Part shown: positions 24,525 to 37,593 of the stretch, piece after piece
Layout of the letters: each line of letters starts with the position of its first letter
Position numbering within the stretch: the stretch's first letter is position 1
From: Monilinia fructicola
Taxonomy: Eukaryota; Ascomycota; Leotiomycetes; Helotiales; Sclerotiniaceae
DNA length: 64,000 bases
Assembly: GCA_008692225.1 (NCBI GenBank)
Contig: VICG01000003.1
Coordinates: forward strand, 861,501-925,500
Reading direction: 5' to 3'
Program-made: the position numbers and the translations under genes
Notes under the pieces: model-generated
Told to the model about the DNA's origin: nothing
Seen by the model: only the letters and a program-made list of their open reading frames with translations
Database searches by the model: none

Positions 24525-25560
24525 TTAGTCCTTTCTCTCTTTCTTCTTCTCCTGTCCCTTTTCTTCCTTTCCCTTTTCCTCTTTCTCCTCCTCTTCCTTT
24601 TCCTCTTTCTCCTCCTCTTCCTTCTCTCTCTTCCTCTTCTGAATCGCCTCGGGAGGACTATCCTCAATCAAATCACTCTTATCATTCAAGCCCGTCCACT
24701 TCGGCAACCCATCCGGGAGATCTACCAGGCGCTGTGAGTAGAACATGTGACATCTGTGTAAAAGCACGCCTCATTAGCACGCCGCCTCTCCCACGAAAGA
24801 ATGCATAGGAAGCCTGCAACGGGACCGTGCCCTCGGAGCAGGGGCGATAGGTGGGAAACACACGTCGGATCAAACCTCTCCTTCTCCGCCCGACTCTTGA
24901 ACCTGAGCAGGCTCGGAAACAACAGGATCATGTTGCGGCCCTCGTCCATGATGGGCGAGCGACAGTACGCACAGCTCACTTTGCAGGGGAGTTTGTGACG
25001 GGTGGTTTTCTCCGAGGACTCGTACCTAGGCGCCGCGTTAGATGGAGTTGCGGGCACGGCGGATCGTGGCAATTGATGGATGGCTATATGAGGGCTTGGG
25101 ATGGGGCGGAGAAAGACGGGGGGAGGATATACACACCAACCCAAATCATGATGGCCACGCGTAAAATTTATATCCTCCTTGTGAAAAATCGCCGCCCATT
25201 GAAACGGGGCACCTGTCGTCACCTCGCGTTAGCCCGCACATTCGTCACCTTCCGCTCTTTGCGGCCCCCTTCCCCTTGCCTCCAGGAGCAAAACTCACCA
25301 TGCAGGAGCTGGCACGTTCCACAGTGACAAAACTTGGCACTCAACGGCTTCTCCCGACTTAATTGATACTTAACCCTGCCACAATGACAACCGCCCTCAT
25401 AAAGGGCCTTGAAACCTGCATCGTTCTCGTGAACTTTGTATGGAACTCGGAATTTCCAGTCATTGTGGTCGCCGTCAATATCGGAATCTTGGTGCCCCTG
25501 GGAGCGCGCTGTGTCTTTTGCGTTGGCGGTTTCGTTATCGGAACTGGACTGGGGAGACAT
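24525..25560 (-). CDS. GFA/CENP-V-fold zinc protein
   Basis: Four exons (25560-25299, 25212-25137, 25025-24864, 24753-24525) join in phase to 242 residues. The GFA domain carries the usual zinc cysteines: C58 and C60 (GGCHCGRVKYQL), C78, C80 and C83 (FCHCGTC), and C131 and C134 (SCAYCRSPI). The fold is known from glutathione-dependent formaldehyde-activating enzyme and centromere protein V. Most fungal members have no proven substrate, so an enzymatic role is a guess. The C-terminal third is a low-complexity Lys/Glu tail (KRKREKEEEEKEEKEEEE) encoded by a polypyrimidine/polypurine tract, which may vary in length between strains. No frame break is needed. Confidence 0.85.
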
Positions 25561-26467
25561 TTTGGGACTGTGGGTTGAGATTGATGGGCTGGTGGTTTTT
25601 TGGTGGAGAGTGCTGGGCTTGAAGTTGAGGTTTGTGAGGAGAAGGAGGTAGATATGGATAGAGAGGTGGGTGGAAGGAGGTTATAGGTCTTGACTGGTAT
25701 GGAGAGGCGAAAGGGGATTGAAGTATATTATTGGAGGTAATTGAGAAAGACGTTTTCTTAATATTGATCTTATGTTTGGTAGAAGCTCCAAGAACTGAGT
25801 ATAGTTTTGGAAAAAATGGAATAAGACATTCAATTGGTATTTACTCTCATCAATTAGCTTCTATCTTTAAACCCACGTGAGTTAGGTTAAAACAATTGCC
25901 TTTTCTATTCCTTCACATCGTCATCACTACCTACTCTAGATAATGGCATCAATGATGAATCCATGGATACTCTAGGTACTTTTCTATGATGCGGGGATTG
26001 TACCTGAATTAGTGGGGCCAGATCTGAGTGTCAGACATAGCGGTCTAGCTTGGACATCATGACGTGGTATTTTAGACCCCAATCTATGCATCACGTGTCC
26101 ATTCCCAAATAAACCACCTGCGACGTTGGCACAATTTGTGGCATATCACATATCGTGAGATAGCTGCTACCTCTGAGGACGCTGCTGCGATACTCGACTC
26201 GTGGGAAAGTCTAATCTATGTCTTTGAGTTTGCTTTTGTGTCTGATCTTCTACTCTGTAGATCTTCTAGATCTTCTAGATCTTCTAGCTGGAAGTTGACG
26301 CGCCCAATCAGCGGCCTCCATAAGCTCCCGATCCCGATCCCGATGCAACTATTTGTTGACTAGTCTTTGGATCAAAGCCCATGACATTTATAAGGAAATC
26401 AAGCCTGATGGTTGATTAGCGTCATAACATAGTATAATTAAAAAGGTCTAGAAGTCATAAAAAGTCC
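25561..26467. other. Intergenic between GFA and 5-phosphatase genes
   Basis: Promoter of the GFA gene and 3' flank of the 5-phosphatase gene. A tandem 9-bp repeat (AGATCTTCT, about three copies) lies at 26259-26288. A possible extra exon of the phosphatase gene is discussed under findings. Confidence 0.5.
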
Positions 26468-29400
26468 TTACCTTGCTTCAGAACCTAGCTTTTCTTTCAA
26501 TCTTTTGAAGTCTTCTTGACACTCCTCCCATTTAACAGCACGCTTCTGGGGTGAAATAGTCTTGATAACCATGTGGAACAATCCGGTTACTGGTCTATGA
26601 TCTGAAACTCGAACCTCATGTCGACGGTAATCGAGTTGCTCCACGCGATCGTGCCCGCGGTATAGTAATCGATCACACCAGGCAGGTGCTCTTTTCTTCT
26701 CGCTCGTATCGTAATTGTCGGTTCCTACATCGTATTTGTAGGTCGGCGCAAAGGTAATTGGCAGCTCATGAAAAGCGCGCAGTCGAAACCAAGGATTTTT
26801 GCGTTTCGAGGCGAGAAGTTGGTCTCGCTCGAGAAGTTTTGCCAGGTTATTGGCTTTGACTGCATTAACCACGGTATCTCTACCCATTGTATCAATGCGG
26901 TAGTTCAAATCACCATTCAAAATGCAGATTTCGTGGTCGAGGATCATCGTTCCATCACCGCCTCCCACGAAGCTGTCTATGCGGACACTGTGATCACGCT
27001 CTGCTGGTAGAACCTGGCTTTCGAGAATCGTACTTATATCCGTGTTTCGGTCTTTCGTCTGCGTTTGTCCCGCAGCAAGATGGCAGTTGATGAAGCACAT
27101 AGACGTATCATCCAATACAAATCGAAGAATCAAGGCGCCCTAATTCACGTCAGGAAACCCGCATCACTGGGAGAAAATTTGAGCAAAAAAACATTTACCT
27201 TGTTTCCATGAAGTCCACCCATTCCCCTCTTGACTTCGGCGGCGTTGATATTCTTAATTCGCGGAAGAAGAGGTGATCTGACAAATACACACGTGAACAA
27301 ACCAACCAGGTTTGCTGTGTGAAGCAAATGGTATATTTCGCCCTGAACATAATCATCTAAGCATCGGGTGAGGAAATCTCGCCAATTTCGATATTGGTGG
27401 CTCATATGTTCATGATCAGAATCCTTCTCCTTCTTCTTGGATTTGAAGAAGCTTTCTGCAAAATCGTTAGAAAGAACTCGCGGAGGCTCAATAGATACCT
27501 ACTGGCAGTAGTCTTTTTATCTTCCAAGTCCACCAATTCCTGGAATCCAAAGACTAATATATCTGGTCGATCGCTATCTTGAAGAAGTTGAGGGAAGAAT
27601 TTCGAATCCTGGGGAGATTGCTGGAGATGATATGGTGTAGATGCGCCGGCGTTCCAGGTCATAACTAAAGTTTTTATCGAGGTAAGTTTGCAGAAATCTG
27701 CTTCTTGGGATTGCATCTGTTGCTCCATCCAATCATCCTGGAGCATACCATCCCATGGTCGTACCATGCTGTCTTGGCCCAATGAGATAACATGTTCCCG
27801 GTCAAGCATCCAAAAGCTGCTGCGGTCGACGTATAAGCCAATCAGGGGATCATTATGAGCACGCCAGTCCTTCTTCACAATCCATGGAGTATGAGTAGTG
27901 TCATATACAAATATCATACCTGTGCTAAAACCCGCCCAAAGATTCCTACCCACACCCACAAGAGAGGTGATTTTATAGACACTGATATTGATCATTCCCA
28001 AGCATGCGTAATCATGTCGAGAATATATGCTTACTTTTCCATCAACGTGGCCAAAGTATATGCGGTCAGGCTGAGAACTTATGACGGCGCCAGATGTTAT
28101 TTCGCCCGCATCAGGCTGATGAAGGGGACGCTGCAATACCTGGAACTGAGAACTTCCATCTAGCGTTGGTACAAAAACTCGTATATCTTTGCCTGTTGCG
28201 TACCACAACTCGTCATCGACAACCAATGAAAATGTATGCCCTTTTGGAAGTCTAAAGCTCTGAGTTGGGTTGGTCAGATTTGGTTCGCCAGTGTCGTCTG
28301 GGGCCCATAGATGCAGCGATCCGCCATCGTCAAGTGTCCATAATTCGTTTATATGTCGGTAAATTTTTATGATCTCACGCCGAGTATGAGCATTGGATTT
28401 GGTTGTAACAACGGTTCCACTGAGGATGTCAACTTCAATCAAGTCCCCAATATTATTGCCCAACCATAACCGTGTGCCCTCGTGTTGTACTTCCCGCAGC
28501 TGGCTTGAAAGCTACAGATACAACTTTGATTCCTTCTGTGTGGGCCAGATTCATGACTACTCCGCCATCTAATAGATTCCAGACCCTGGTTACGTGACCT
28601 GTTGTACACACATACTCTCCACACACGTCTAAAATGCGAGTATCATACTTTGTTGATATTTCGTATACCCCTTTGGCAAAGAATGGAGGCCGACGGTTCG
28701 AGTGAGAGGGTGTCGGGATATTCGCCTGCCTTGAAAGATAGGCCTTCTCTAGCTACTGGAGTATAAGGTACATCAATCGAGAGGGCGAGGGTCGGCTTTA
28801 GTTGATACAGAAACCATTGGGGTCCTAAACTCGGCTGGCGTCTTGTCGCTAGTCCTATCAACCGTCATGGATCTTCCGTGCGATTTAGGCGGGGTTTGCA
28901 ACTGCGCCGTGGGGTTTGAAAGAACTCTCTTTGGAGGCGTCGCGAAATTTGGTCCATTGTCGGTCGATAGAGCATTTGTCACAGGCGGCCTTGATCTGTC
29001 GACAGAAGGCCGAGGAGGAGGTGGTGGCATTGGCCGACTGCTGGAACTTTCTGATGGTATATGAGGTCTATTAGGTAACGCAGGTCTCCGGTCTCCCCCT
29101 GTGAATTGTGGATATATTATATTACGTCCCAGACCGTTTGCCTCATGATCCCTATGCCTACTTGAAACCGAATGGGTGCCGAGGTGGAGGCTCGAACGGC
29201 CTAGATGAAGGAGTATAGGAGACTGGGCGTGGCCTATTTCGCGGCAAGGGAGGTGCAATCGGATATTCGTTTTCAAGGCTCCCTCCACTACTCGGAGGGG
29301 TACTAAATGGAGATGTCTTTTCTATAGGTTGTACAGATATAGGGGCTAAGTTCACACTTTCTGCGCTTGAACTGAAGCCTACTGGTTTACTCGATATCTT

Positions 29401-30124
29401 GGGTTTGTCGGCGCGATTAATGGGTGGAGGTCCTGATCTAAAAGATGAATTCCTTCTCACCTCGCCCGATCGTCTCGGAGGAGGTGGCGAGGGCGGGAGT
29501 GAAGGGGCATAAGAGGGGCGAATTTTTGGTATCCGACAAAGGTGTATTGGCTCGACTAGGAATTCTGAAATGTCCCTGGGAAGAACTATTGAACGAAGCC
29601 GAGAAAGGTGCATCTGTAGATAGATAGGCTGATGTATTTGCTAAAGATAAGTTCAAACTCTTTATCTTTGGGGGTGACTGGGGTGGTTGGACGGTGACGG
29701 CGGGAGGAGCAGTTGACATTGGTCTTGGGGAAGTGATACGAGTGGGCGAGGGAGATAACTGTCGACCGCCATTGGCACGCGGAGGCCGCAGTGTAACATC
29801 AGCTGCTTCCGCGTCACGACCTCTCGATGCTTGAACTGATTCTGACGAATGCGGTGCTATGTCCGGTCGGTCGGTTTGGTATGGTTGGTTGGCGCTACCC
29901 TGCCGGCATCACCAGGACTTGTAATGTTCCTCAAACCTTTTGGGGAGACTCCTCTTGTTGCAGTATTATTGGCCGGTTGGGCATTCGCCATTTGTTCGAA
30001 ATGAGACCGCAGCGATGAGACGGGTTTCTGCACGAGTCTAAGATTAGCAGGCTATCCAAAGCATTGAAGATTATATGCCTACTATGGACGAGCCATCCAG
30101 ACTCTCCTTCTCAGTCTCCTCCAT
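26468..30124 (-). CDS. Inositol polyphosphate 5-phosphatase with WD40 propeller, reading frame broken
   Basis: ATG at 30124 (MEETEKESLDGSSI) is followed by an intron ending in gtgcag. A Pro/Ser-rich disordered region comes first, with an intron near 29100-29165 (FGFK|GDRRPALP). Next is a WD40 propeller (TRVWNLLDG, RLWLGNNIGDLIEVD, DRIYFGHVDGKVSIYS). The C-terminal catalytic domain shows the hallmark motifs TWNAG, FGFQELVDL, GGLHGNK, NGDLNYRI, FAPTYKYD, APAWCDRLL and SDHRPV. Introns 27456-27502 and 27140-27198 close in phase. The enzyme would remove the 5-phosphate from phosphoinositides or soluble inositol phosphates, as in WD40-containing 5PTases. Breaks fall near 29850, 29510, 28795, 28700 and 28500; the catalytic half from 28463 is clean. 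The stop is at 26468 unless a last small exon is used. Confidence 0.85.
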
Positions 30125-31936
30125 GGTGTCTGCTTTGCGAACTGCAACCTGGGAACAAAATGTCGCATGCGACTCAATCAAAGAATTCTATCCCCTGCTT
30201 TGTAAGAGGGCCCTCTAACATCAGAGGACCAGTGTAAAACTTGTCGTCATTGGAAATGGCTCGTATGGCCGTAGAATATAGCCTCGCAGGGCAGGGCAGG
30301 GCAGGGCAGTTGTGTGTGGAGTATCTATCTATGGTGGGTTCCTCTAATCCCGTTATCGTAAACATAAACATCAAAAGAGAACCTGGAAGCCCTGGAGCTT
30401 GGAAAAGAGAGATGCAATGGATACTAGGTGCTGGTAATAAATAAGAATTGGAAGTCAACAAGTGAATGAATGATTAAGAGAGTGTTGTTGGATTTCTCGG
30501 GAGGAGATTGAAATGATAGAGAGGGGTTCAAATTATGTTATTGGGTCTCACTTTTATGTTTGTGGTTGTGAATAATCGTTATAATCGATATAATAAAATG
30601 ATAAAATGATAAAATGATCGAAATAATAAAATCAAAATATAATAACAAGAACAATAACAGTAACAGTAACAGTAACAATAATACCAATAACCTTGGATGG
30701 CAAGAATGATTATACTCGTAACAAATAATAATGGATAATTATGAATAATATCAATCGATAAATTTGATAAACAAATAAACAAATACGGACTGGATAGCCT
30801 TACTAACCTTCCAAGGTTATTATTATTACTGCGCAAGTGTACTGAGTTCACCTGGACAAGTTTAATAGTCAATTACAAGGTACCGAGTACAGCCTTGAAG
30901 AGTACATCGTTACTTATTAGGTAGTTCACCTGGACTGGACTGCCCAGATGATTTAAAGACTCCAGCTAACACTAGGTAGGTACCGACGGTGATTACGTAA
31001 GGTCAATTATTAGTCAGGACTGTACCTAGGCAGTGTAAGGAGGTACTCTTTCTGTACTCGTATATCTACTGCAATCACCGGTAATTTCATTCATTTTGAT
31101 GTATATGGAGTTCTTTCTGTCTGCAGGTGTATGTCTGTCTGGCTGGCTGTCTGCTGTCTGGCTGTCTGCTGTCTGTTGCCATCTGTCTGTCTACTATCTA
31201 TCTATCTATCTGTACAGAGTATAAGTACATCCCTTCATTATGGCTTCGCATTCATTTTAACAGGGGTCAAGTTGGGTTGATCCAGTACTCTAGTGTGTGT
31301 AGGTAGATACTAGGTTGATTGCTACGCCCAGGTAGTCCAGTAATAAGTACCTACTAATAAGTAATATCATAGAAGTAAGTGCCTTACTCTAGTGCCATCA
31401 TCAGTGTCCAGGTAATGAATGAATGGATAGATAGACAGATGGATGGATAGATGAATGGATGAATGGATGAATCGTGTCCAGGGGGTTTTAAAGATCCGCA
31501 GATTTGGAGGTGCGTACTTATCTGACGAGAGCTGACGAGGCTAGCATTTCTAAGAAAAATCATAAATCGTACCATTATGATGATTAGCTGTGCATTTTTT
31601 TTTGTACTGTAAATAAAGCAAACAAAAATCATTGAAAATATCTTGCTTCCTTTAATAACATACTCACTACCCGTTCTTTGTGAGACAGCATATCAAAATC
31701 TAAGAAAATACCTTCCAAGGTTCAATATGAACACGGTACGTAGTTTAATTACCATTGTGGATAGCGATGGGCAATGGGCAATGCACAATAAGCAATGAGC
31801 ACCTGCAATGGGCAATGGGCAATGAACCTTCATAGCTGCGGATAGCTAACATGGTTTAGATCAAATCTTTCTGGTACTGCGACACCCTTCACCTCCTACT
31901 GTTCGCCCATTGCATTGATGGCATATCTCAACTAAC
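30125..31936. other. Intergenic, AT-rich and microsatellite-rich
   Basis: Upstream region of the 5-phosphatase gene. It contains ATAAAATG repeats (30593-30617), AACAGT repeats (30657-30678), CTGTCTG repeats (about 31131-31195), CTAT repeats (31196-31212) and GCAATGG repeats (31770-31825). No coding signal. Confidence 0.6.
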
Positions 31937-32353
31937 ATGATGCATTTAGGGTTGGATGGGGTTCATTATGTGTCGGTATGCTTTGAGGCGCGGATGGGAT
32001 ATCCTCAATGGACAAGTACTAATAATGGATTACAGCTGGCGGATCAGCATACTACTTCGCAAAACAGTCGATCAACGCAGATAGAGCTGCAAGATTCGAG
32101 GGCCGATCAAAAGCGCAAAAGGCAGCAAGAAGCTTTAGAATACTCCAGCAAGACAGGTGGTTACGCGGGGTCAGCAACTAATGGGGGACCAGCCAAATCA
32201 GACACTGCGGGTTCGCCAAGCCAGGAAGTCTCGACAACTGAGCCTGCTCCGACGAGACATGCGCCAGAGAGCGAGGGACAGCGTGTAAGAGAGAAGAGTA
32301 AATATGAGCCGGTAGAGCCATTTAGGTCAAAGAAGGGCGACAGGTTCAGTTAA
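31937..32353 (+). CDS. Small low-complexity hypothetical protein
   Basis: ATG at 31937 (MMHLGLDGVHYVS) is followed by a probable 60-bp intron, 31976-32035. That intron has donor gtatgc, a perfect branch point tactaata and acceptor ttacag. Because it is a multiple of three, the unspliced frame is also open. The spliced product is 118 residues, hydrophilic and rich in Ser, Thr, Gln and Lys (ADQKRKRQQEALEYSSKTGG), ending EPFRSKKGDRFS. It is probably disordered. No family is recognised; a signal peptide is absent. Confidence 0.45.
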   Translation: MMHLGLDGVHYVSVCFEARMGYPQWTSTNNGLQLADQHTTSQNSRSTQIELQDSRADQKRKRQQEALEYSSKTGGYAGSATNGGPAKSDTAGSPSQEVSTTEPAPTRHAPESEGQRVREKSKYEPVEPFRSKKGDRFS

Positions 32354-32707
32354 ATCGAGCGGCTCCTTTGTCGTCAAACAAAGCAATAATCTTCACGGCA
32401 AACTGGGTTGGTGTTGGCGCTGGGGACCACTCCTGTGTATATATATGGTGGATATGTGAATCTCACAAAACTCAACTCTTACAAAAACTCCTAGGTTTTC
32501 TGTTTCTCCGAAGCATGTTGAAACTTTTGCTGCTGCCGGTATGGTATGGTATGATCCATGGTAACACAAGTTTATGTGACAAGAGTAAGGAAGAAGAAAT
32601 GAAATCGTCGATAAATCAACTATCCAAGCCAAACTATGAGCCAGTGGAAATTGAACGAATCTTAACAGAATAGACACATAGGCAGAATGCTGCTTAATAT
32701 TGTTTTG

Positions 32708-32936
32708 GGTCTATGCCGGGATAAATATTAACTGAAAACGGAATTCATTTTAAAAAAAATTATAATAAATCAACGAATCTTTTGAAGATTATAAATAAGT
32801 TTTTAAAGTACTACTAAATTAAAAAATAAACATTTGGCATATTTAAATTCTTAAAAATAGAAGTCTATAATATATAAAAAAGAATTTAAGAGATATACTA
32901 TTTTATAAATCTTTATACCTAAAACAATACTAAGTA
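32708..32936 (+). repeat. Direct repeat copy A, AT-rich, RIP-like
   Basis: Starts ggtctatgccgggataaa and is matched in the same orientation by the block at 33356-33595 across nearly its whole length. The differences seen are mainly C/T and G/A transitions. Confidence 0.85.
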
Positions 32937-32988
32937 TATCGATTTATCATCTGGCTTTACGTAATCTTATTATAATAAACATAATTTA

Positions 32989-33355
<367 letters not shown>

Positions 33356-33595
33356 GGTCTATACCGAAATAAAAATTAATTAAAAATAGAATTTATTTTA
33401 AAAAGATTATAATAAATTAACGAATCTATTAAATTTTTTAAATAATACTTTATTATATTATAAAATTAAAAAATAAACGATTAGTATATTTAAATTCTTA
33501 CAAATCAAGGTTCTATAATATATTAAAAAAGAATTTAAAAAGTATACTATTTTATAAGTTTTTACCCCGGCCAAACCCAAAACAACGCCGTATTA
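33356..33595 (+). repeat. Direct repeat copy B, AT-rich, RIP-like
   Basis: Starts ggtctataccgaaataaa. Same orientation and order of words as copy A (ataaacgattagtatattt against ataaacatttggcatattt). Confidence 0.85.
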
Positions 33596-33952
33596 TTATC
33601 TATTTTTATTAGTAATATTATTTAATCTAATTACTCCGTACGCTCTAGTGGCTCTAGCGATGGGGCCTTTGGTCGCGAATCTCTCAAGCTTCATTAGAGA
33701 CATTTAGCCAGTTTTCATTTTCATTTTCATAGTTTCTATAATAGGCATAGTCTATGAATATGAAAATCCTATTAAAAGGCATTTAGCTATTATTCATACT
33801 TTCAAATTAGCGAGATTATAAATGGTATAGTATTCTATATAAGCGCATAAGCTAGATTGATCTAGAATTACTAGTAATTCTAGTATAGGCATATATCTTC
33901 AAGATTATCGCCCGTTTTGGCTATATTAGGTTAATTTGATGAAAATGAAACT

Positions 33953-33990
33953 CCACTTTATATTCATCGAAATGGATGAATATAAAGTGG
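33953..33990. repeat. Perfect 16-bp inverted repeat with 6-base loop
   Basis: Left arm ccactttatattcatc at 33953-33968, right arm gatgaatataaagtgg at 33975-33990, loop gaaatg. Confidence 0.9.
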
Positions 33991-34280
33991 GGCGAGGATT
34001 TCATAATTGCCTTTTTGGGATTAGTTATAATAGTGAATCGATTGCTACTATGAATTCCCTTATTCGAAACTTTTAATAGTTACCTAAATGTCTCTATTCT
34101 CCAATCTAATTATCTATCCATCCTCAACTCTCTATCCCACTTCACCAAAATAATCATAGCCAAACGCAACCTCAATTCGCATCCTAGAGAAATCTTTCTC
34201 TTTTGATCACAATTTCTTCGTCACAAATGGCGAGGCTCCTAATTAGATCTTGAGCTTTCTGTAACAACAACTTCTCAATA

Positions 34281-36036
34281 ATGGCGTCGCATCAGCTTGC
34301 CATAGCGAAAGCCTCGTTCTCCGCAAGTCTCCTACGACGCGATCCAACACCAGTATCCAGAGAAGACATTGCGGATTTTCATAGCCGTCTCAACAATGTC
34401 ATACTGCAATGCTCGTCAAAAAATGTCCAGGTTTGATCATACACTCTAATGGAAATAACTATGCGATAAACTAAATCGTGCCCGAGGATAGAAATGCAAG
34501 CAATGGATATTGGAACATATTGTACAATCTACAGCAAGATTTACAGCGCTGGGCAAATATTTGACAGTATTTACGACGTCATTCACCAAATCTTTGAGCC
34601 GCGAACCTTCAATCAAGCGCAAGCGCATACATGTATTGTACCTTCTCAACGACCTTCTCTACCATTGCAAATACCGAACCAACGATGCATCTGTTTGTGG
34701 CAAGATTCAGCCAATTTTGGTCAATTTGCTGGGAAGCACTGCATCGTTCAAAGATTGTCCAAAGCATCAGAGAAAGATTCAGGACCTACTTAAAATATGG
34801 GAAGATAAAGGATATTACTCTAATGAATACATCGGAAAGCTGCGCGAAGCAGCAAAAATCGCTTCGGAGGTCGGACAATTTACAGAAGAATCGATTGGGT
34901 CGACAGAAAATGGAGAGCAAGGACTTGCGCCGAAGATAGCCAAAACCGCGCCGTTTGTTATGCCAGCTATGCATGGAGATGCATCGATGCCTTGGTTTGA
35001 CTTGCCTGCTGGAAATTTGATGCCACATATTATTCCAAATTCAACCAGACCAATAAATCCCGACATGGTTAAACCCTTGCAATTTGTTGCTGGGCCCGCT
35101 GATGAGGAACTTGTCATTGCCGTGAAAGCTCTCCTAGATGATGTCCAAACCATTTTTGGCGCGGAACCTGGCCAAGAAGAAAGAAATATATCTGATGTGG
35201 ACGAACTGGGACAGCCAATCATACTTGATGAGATTACTGGCGAGATAATTGATGGGGAAGGTTATTATGGATGGTCAAGGGTGTTTTGTGAGAAGATGAA
35301 GAGACGTCGCAGGGGACTTGACCAACCTATTAGTGAGCGTAGCCAACACAGTCAAAGTAGAAGCTTGAGCCCACAGAGGAAAAGATGTCACAGTGATTCC
35401 GAACGATCTGGAAGGAGTTCCGAAGAGAGGAGTCGCCGGCGACGACGCTCATACAGCTCCTCGCGCTCACCATCCCCTGATTACGAAAAGCATGACAAGC
35501 ATAACGGATATTCTAGGTCACCTTCAAGGGGTAGGCGACAAGATTACGGCGCATTGGGCGATAGCGAGAAGAATCGTTCTTCGGGTGGCTCTCCCAGTCG
35601 GCCTACAGGAATCGCAAATCCACCACTTCCCGAGACCTATTTGGCCACTCAACAAAACACTTTTCCCTCGAACCAGGCATACACAAACCCACCAATGCCG
35701 TATCAGCCATACCAGCAAGGCTTCAATCAAGACTTTCCCCCTAATTCCACCCCAAACCAGGGTTCAATGCCGTGGCCGCCGCCTCCTCCCCCAGGACCTC
35801 CACCATATCCAAACATGCCTTTCAACCCTGCTAATCCACAATGGCCACCACCGCCTCCTTCAAATCTTCTTCCAAATTTTCAACAACCTTCGGGAGGTTA
35901 TCCTACTGGGCCCATGGGTTGGCAACCACCAGTACAGGGAGGTCAAGGGAGAGGCTACAACAAAGGATGGAACAATTCCTATGGTGGGCAGGGTAGGGGT
36001 GGTAGAGGAAATTATAGGGGAAGAGGCTGGTCATGA
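34281..36036 (+). CDS. CID-domain, Arg/Ser-rich RNA-processing protein (CHERP-like)
   Basis: Exon 1 is 34281-34430 and exon 2 is 34492-36036 with a 61-bp intron, giving 564 residues and no frame break. After MASHQLAIAKASFSASLLRR, a CID-type helical domain follows to about residue 160, with KRKRIHVLYLLNDLLYHCKY as its most telling stretch and KIQDLLKIWEDKGYYSNEYI next. This resembles the CID of CHERP-type proteins, which bind the RNA polymerase II tail and U2 snRNP factors. An RS region (RSRRRRRSYSSSRSPSP), a Pro-rich region (MPWPPPPPPGPPPYP) and a C-terminal RGG tail (GGQGRGGRGNYRGRGWS) point to pre-mRNA splicing or 3' processing in the nucleus. The upstream exon is needed to complete the first CID helix. 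Confidence 0.8.
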
Positions 36037-36803
36037 AGTTTCTATGCAAGCGATCAACATTTTTTCCTCTTGAAAGTATTGGGAAAGCCGAATGTGGTTA
36101 TATGGAGCCCCCCACGCATCGTCATGAAAAAGCGGAGTACCCTGCCACAAAGATCATAGCATGTAAAATTATACGGAGTATGAAAAAAATTGAATTTGGG
36201 CCTCCTTGTGCAACCGCGTCTAACCGGTGCAAGGTCAATGCGCACTATTTGAGGAGCATATTCCCTATTGTAAGAATTGAATGCGAGAACTGATATGATA
36301 ACACTCATCAATATGACCCACCCAATCATGTTATTCAACATCCAACAAGCTACCTATTGACAGCTGACGTTCGAAAATCCTGTTTGTTCAAGCCTCTCAA
36401 GATAATGAGAGAGTATACGGGCAGCGGCGATGACCACCATTCTAGGATCTTTGGTCTCACCAGGACAAAATTTCGGGAGGACGACTGAATCAACCACGGC
36501 CTAGGCCTATAAGTATCCGTTTTCCCTATCTACAAGCGGGGCGGTATTTGGAGCGAAATGTCAGAAGTTTAAGTCATGATTTTCATAGGCGTTCATTTGA
36601 CAACGACTAGAGTCACTAGACGATGAAACGTTGTGTTGCATGCAGTCAGTCAGTCATCTTTGCATCTCGTCAATCGTTCAAACTTCGAACTCGACCGCGA
36701 AAGACCTTTCGCGATCGAAATGGATGGTAATCGAGATTCATTCTATGATCTGATGGTAAGCAGTATTGCTTGAGTCGTGCAGTCTTGTTTCACCAATACT
36801 TAT

Positions 36804-36816
36804 ATATCCATGGATA
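36804..36816. promoter_or_regulatory. Recurrent palindromic word TATCCATGGATAT, copy 1
   Basis: Core of an 18-bp perfect palindrome, 36802-36819. One of four exact copies in the window. Function unknown. Confidence 0.5.
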
Positions 36817-36833
36817 TATCCGAATATATGTTG

Positions 36834-36950
36834 TGATATATCGTCCTGGAAGTAGGAAAGATAGGTTACTACATACCTACCTACCTAGTATACATGATAT
36901 ATTGTCCTAGAAGTAGGAAAGATAGGTATGCTACTACCTGCCTAGTATAC
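36834..36950 (+). repeat. Imperfect tandem duplication, about 58-bp unit
   Basis: Two adjacent copies share the words agtaggaaagatagg and cctagtatac. Differences include cg to tg and gg to ag transitions. Confidence 0.85.
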
Positions 36951-37593
36951 AATCAGTTTAGACGTGGTGATACAGTGACAACAATAGTTGGCAATATCCT
37001 GTTCCCTTGAAATAATGTGACAAATTTGATATGTTGCCGCGGTTGTGCTCTGTAATACTTCCCCCATTGGATACATATTGTAGCATCTCAAATACAGTGA
37101 TTCGGGCTTACATCTACGTCATCTCTCAATATTACTAGGTGTGTTATATATTGCACAAACATGAAAGTACTGTACTATCTATGGTATTATCGGCTGCAAA
37201 GCATTATTCAACGCGTATTGTATGTTTATGTGACTGCTTTATGGATGGCTTCTTGAGTATTCCTTTCCTCTTATGATTAGCCTAGTTATCTATTAGCCTG
37301 ATACGTTCAAAAGCTTCTTATATAGTTTTATTTATACCTTTTATTCTTTCCTTATTTCCCTTTTCTCCTTGAGATTTTGACTGTTGAATAATTAATAAGA
37401 GAGAGAATAATAAGACCTTGCCCTTCCTTATGCATGCATCGGGGATTAGTTCAATAAGGATTAGCTTTTATACAATAATGAATTAGCTCTTTAGTCCCAC
37501 CATCTACTCGAGTATCTGTCCACCATCTATCTGTCCACCATCTATCTATCTACTGTATCCACCGTCTCTGATATACGGAGTATACAAGTACAG

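Noticed and set aside
29100..29165. Apparent frameshift after FGFK in the 5-phosphatase
   Set aside because: Explained by a canonical intron (gtaggc...ttcacag) that restores the frame.
32368..32673. 101-codon frame sharing the word YEPVE with the small gene at 31937
   Set aside because: The shared five residues are too short to imply homology and the rest lacks coding character.
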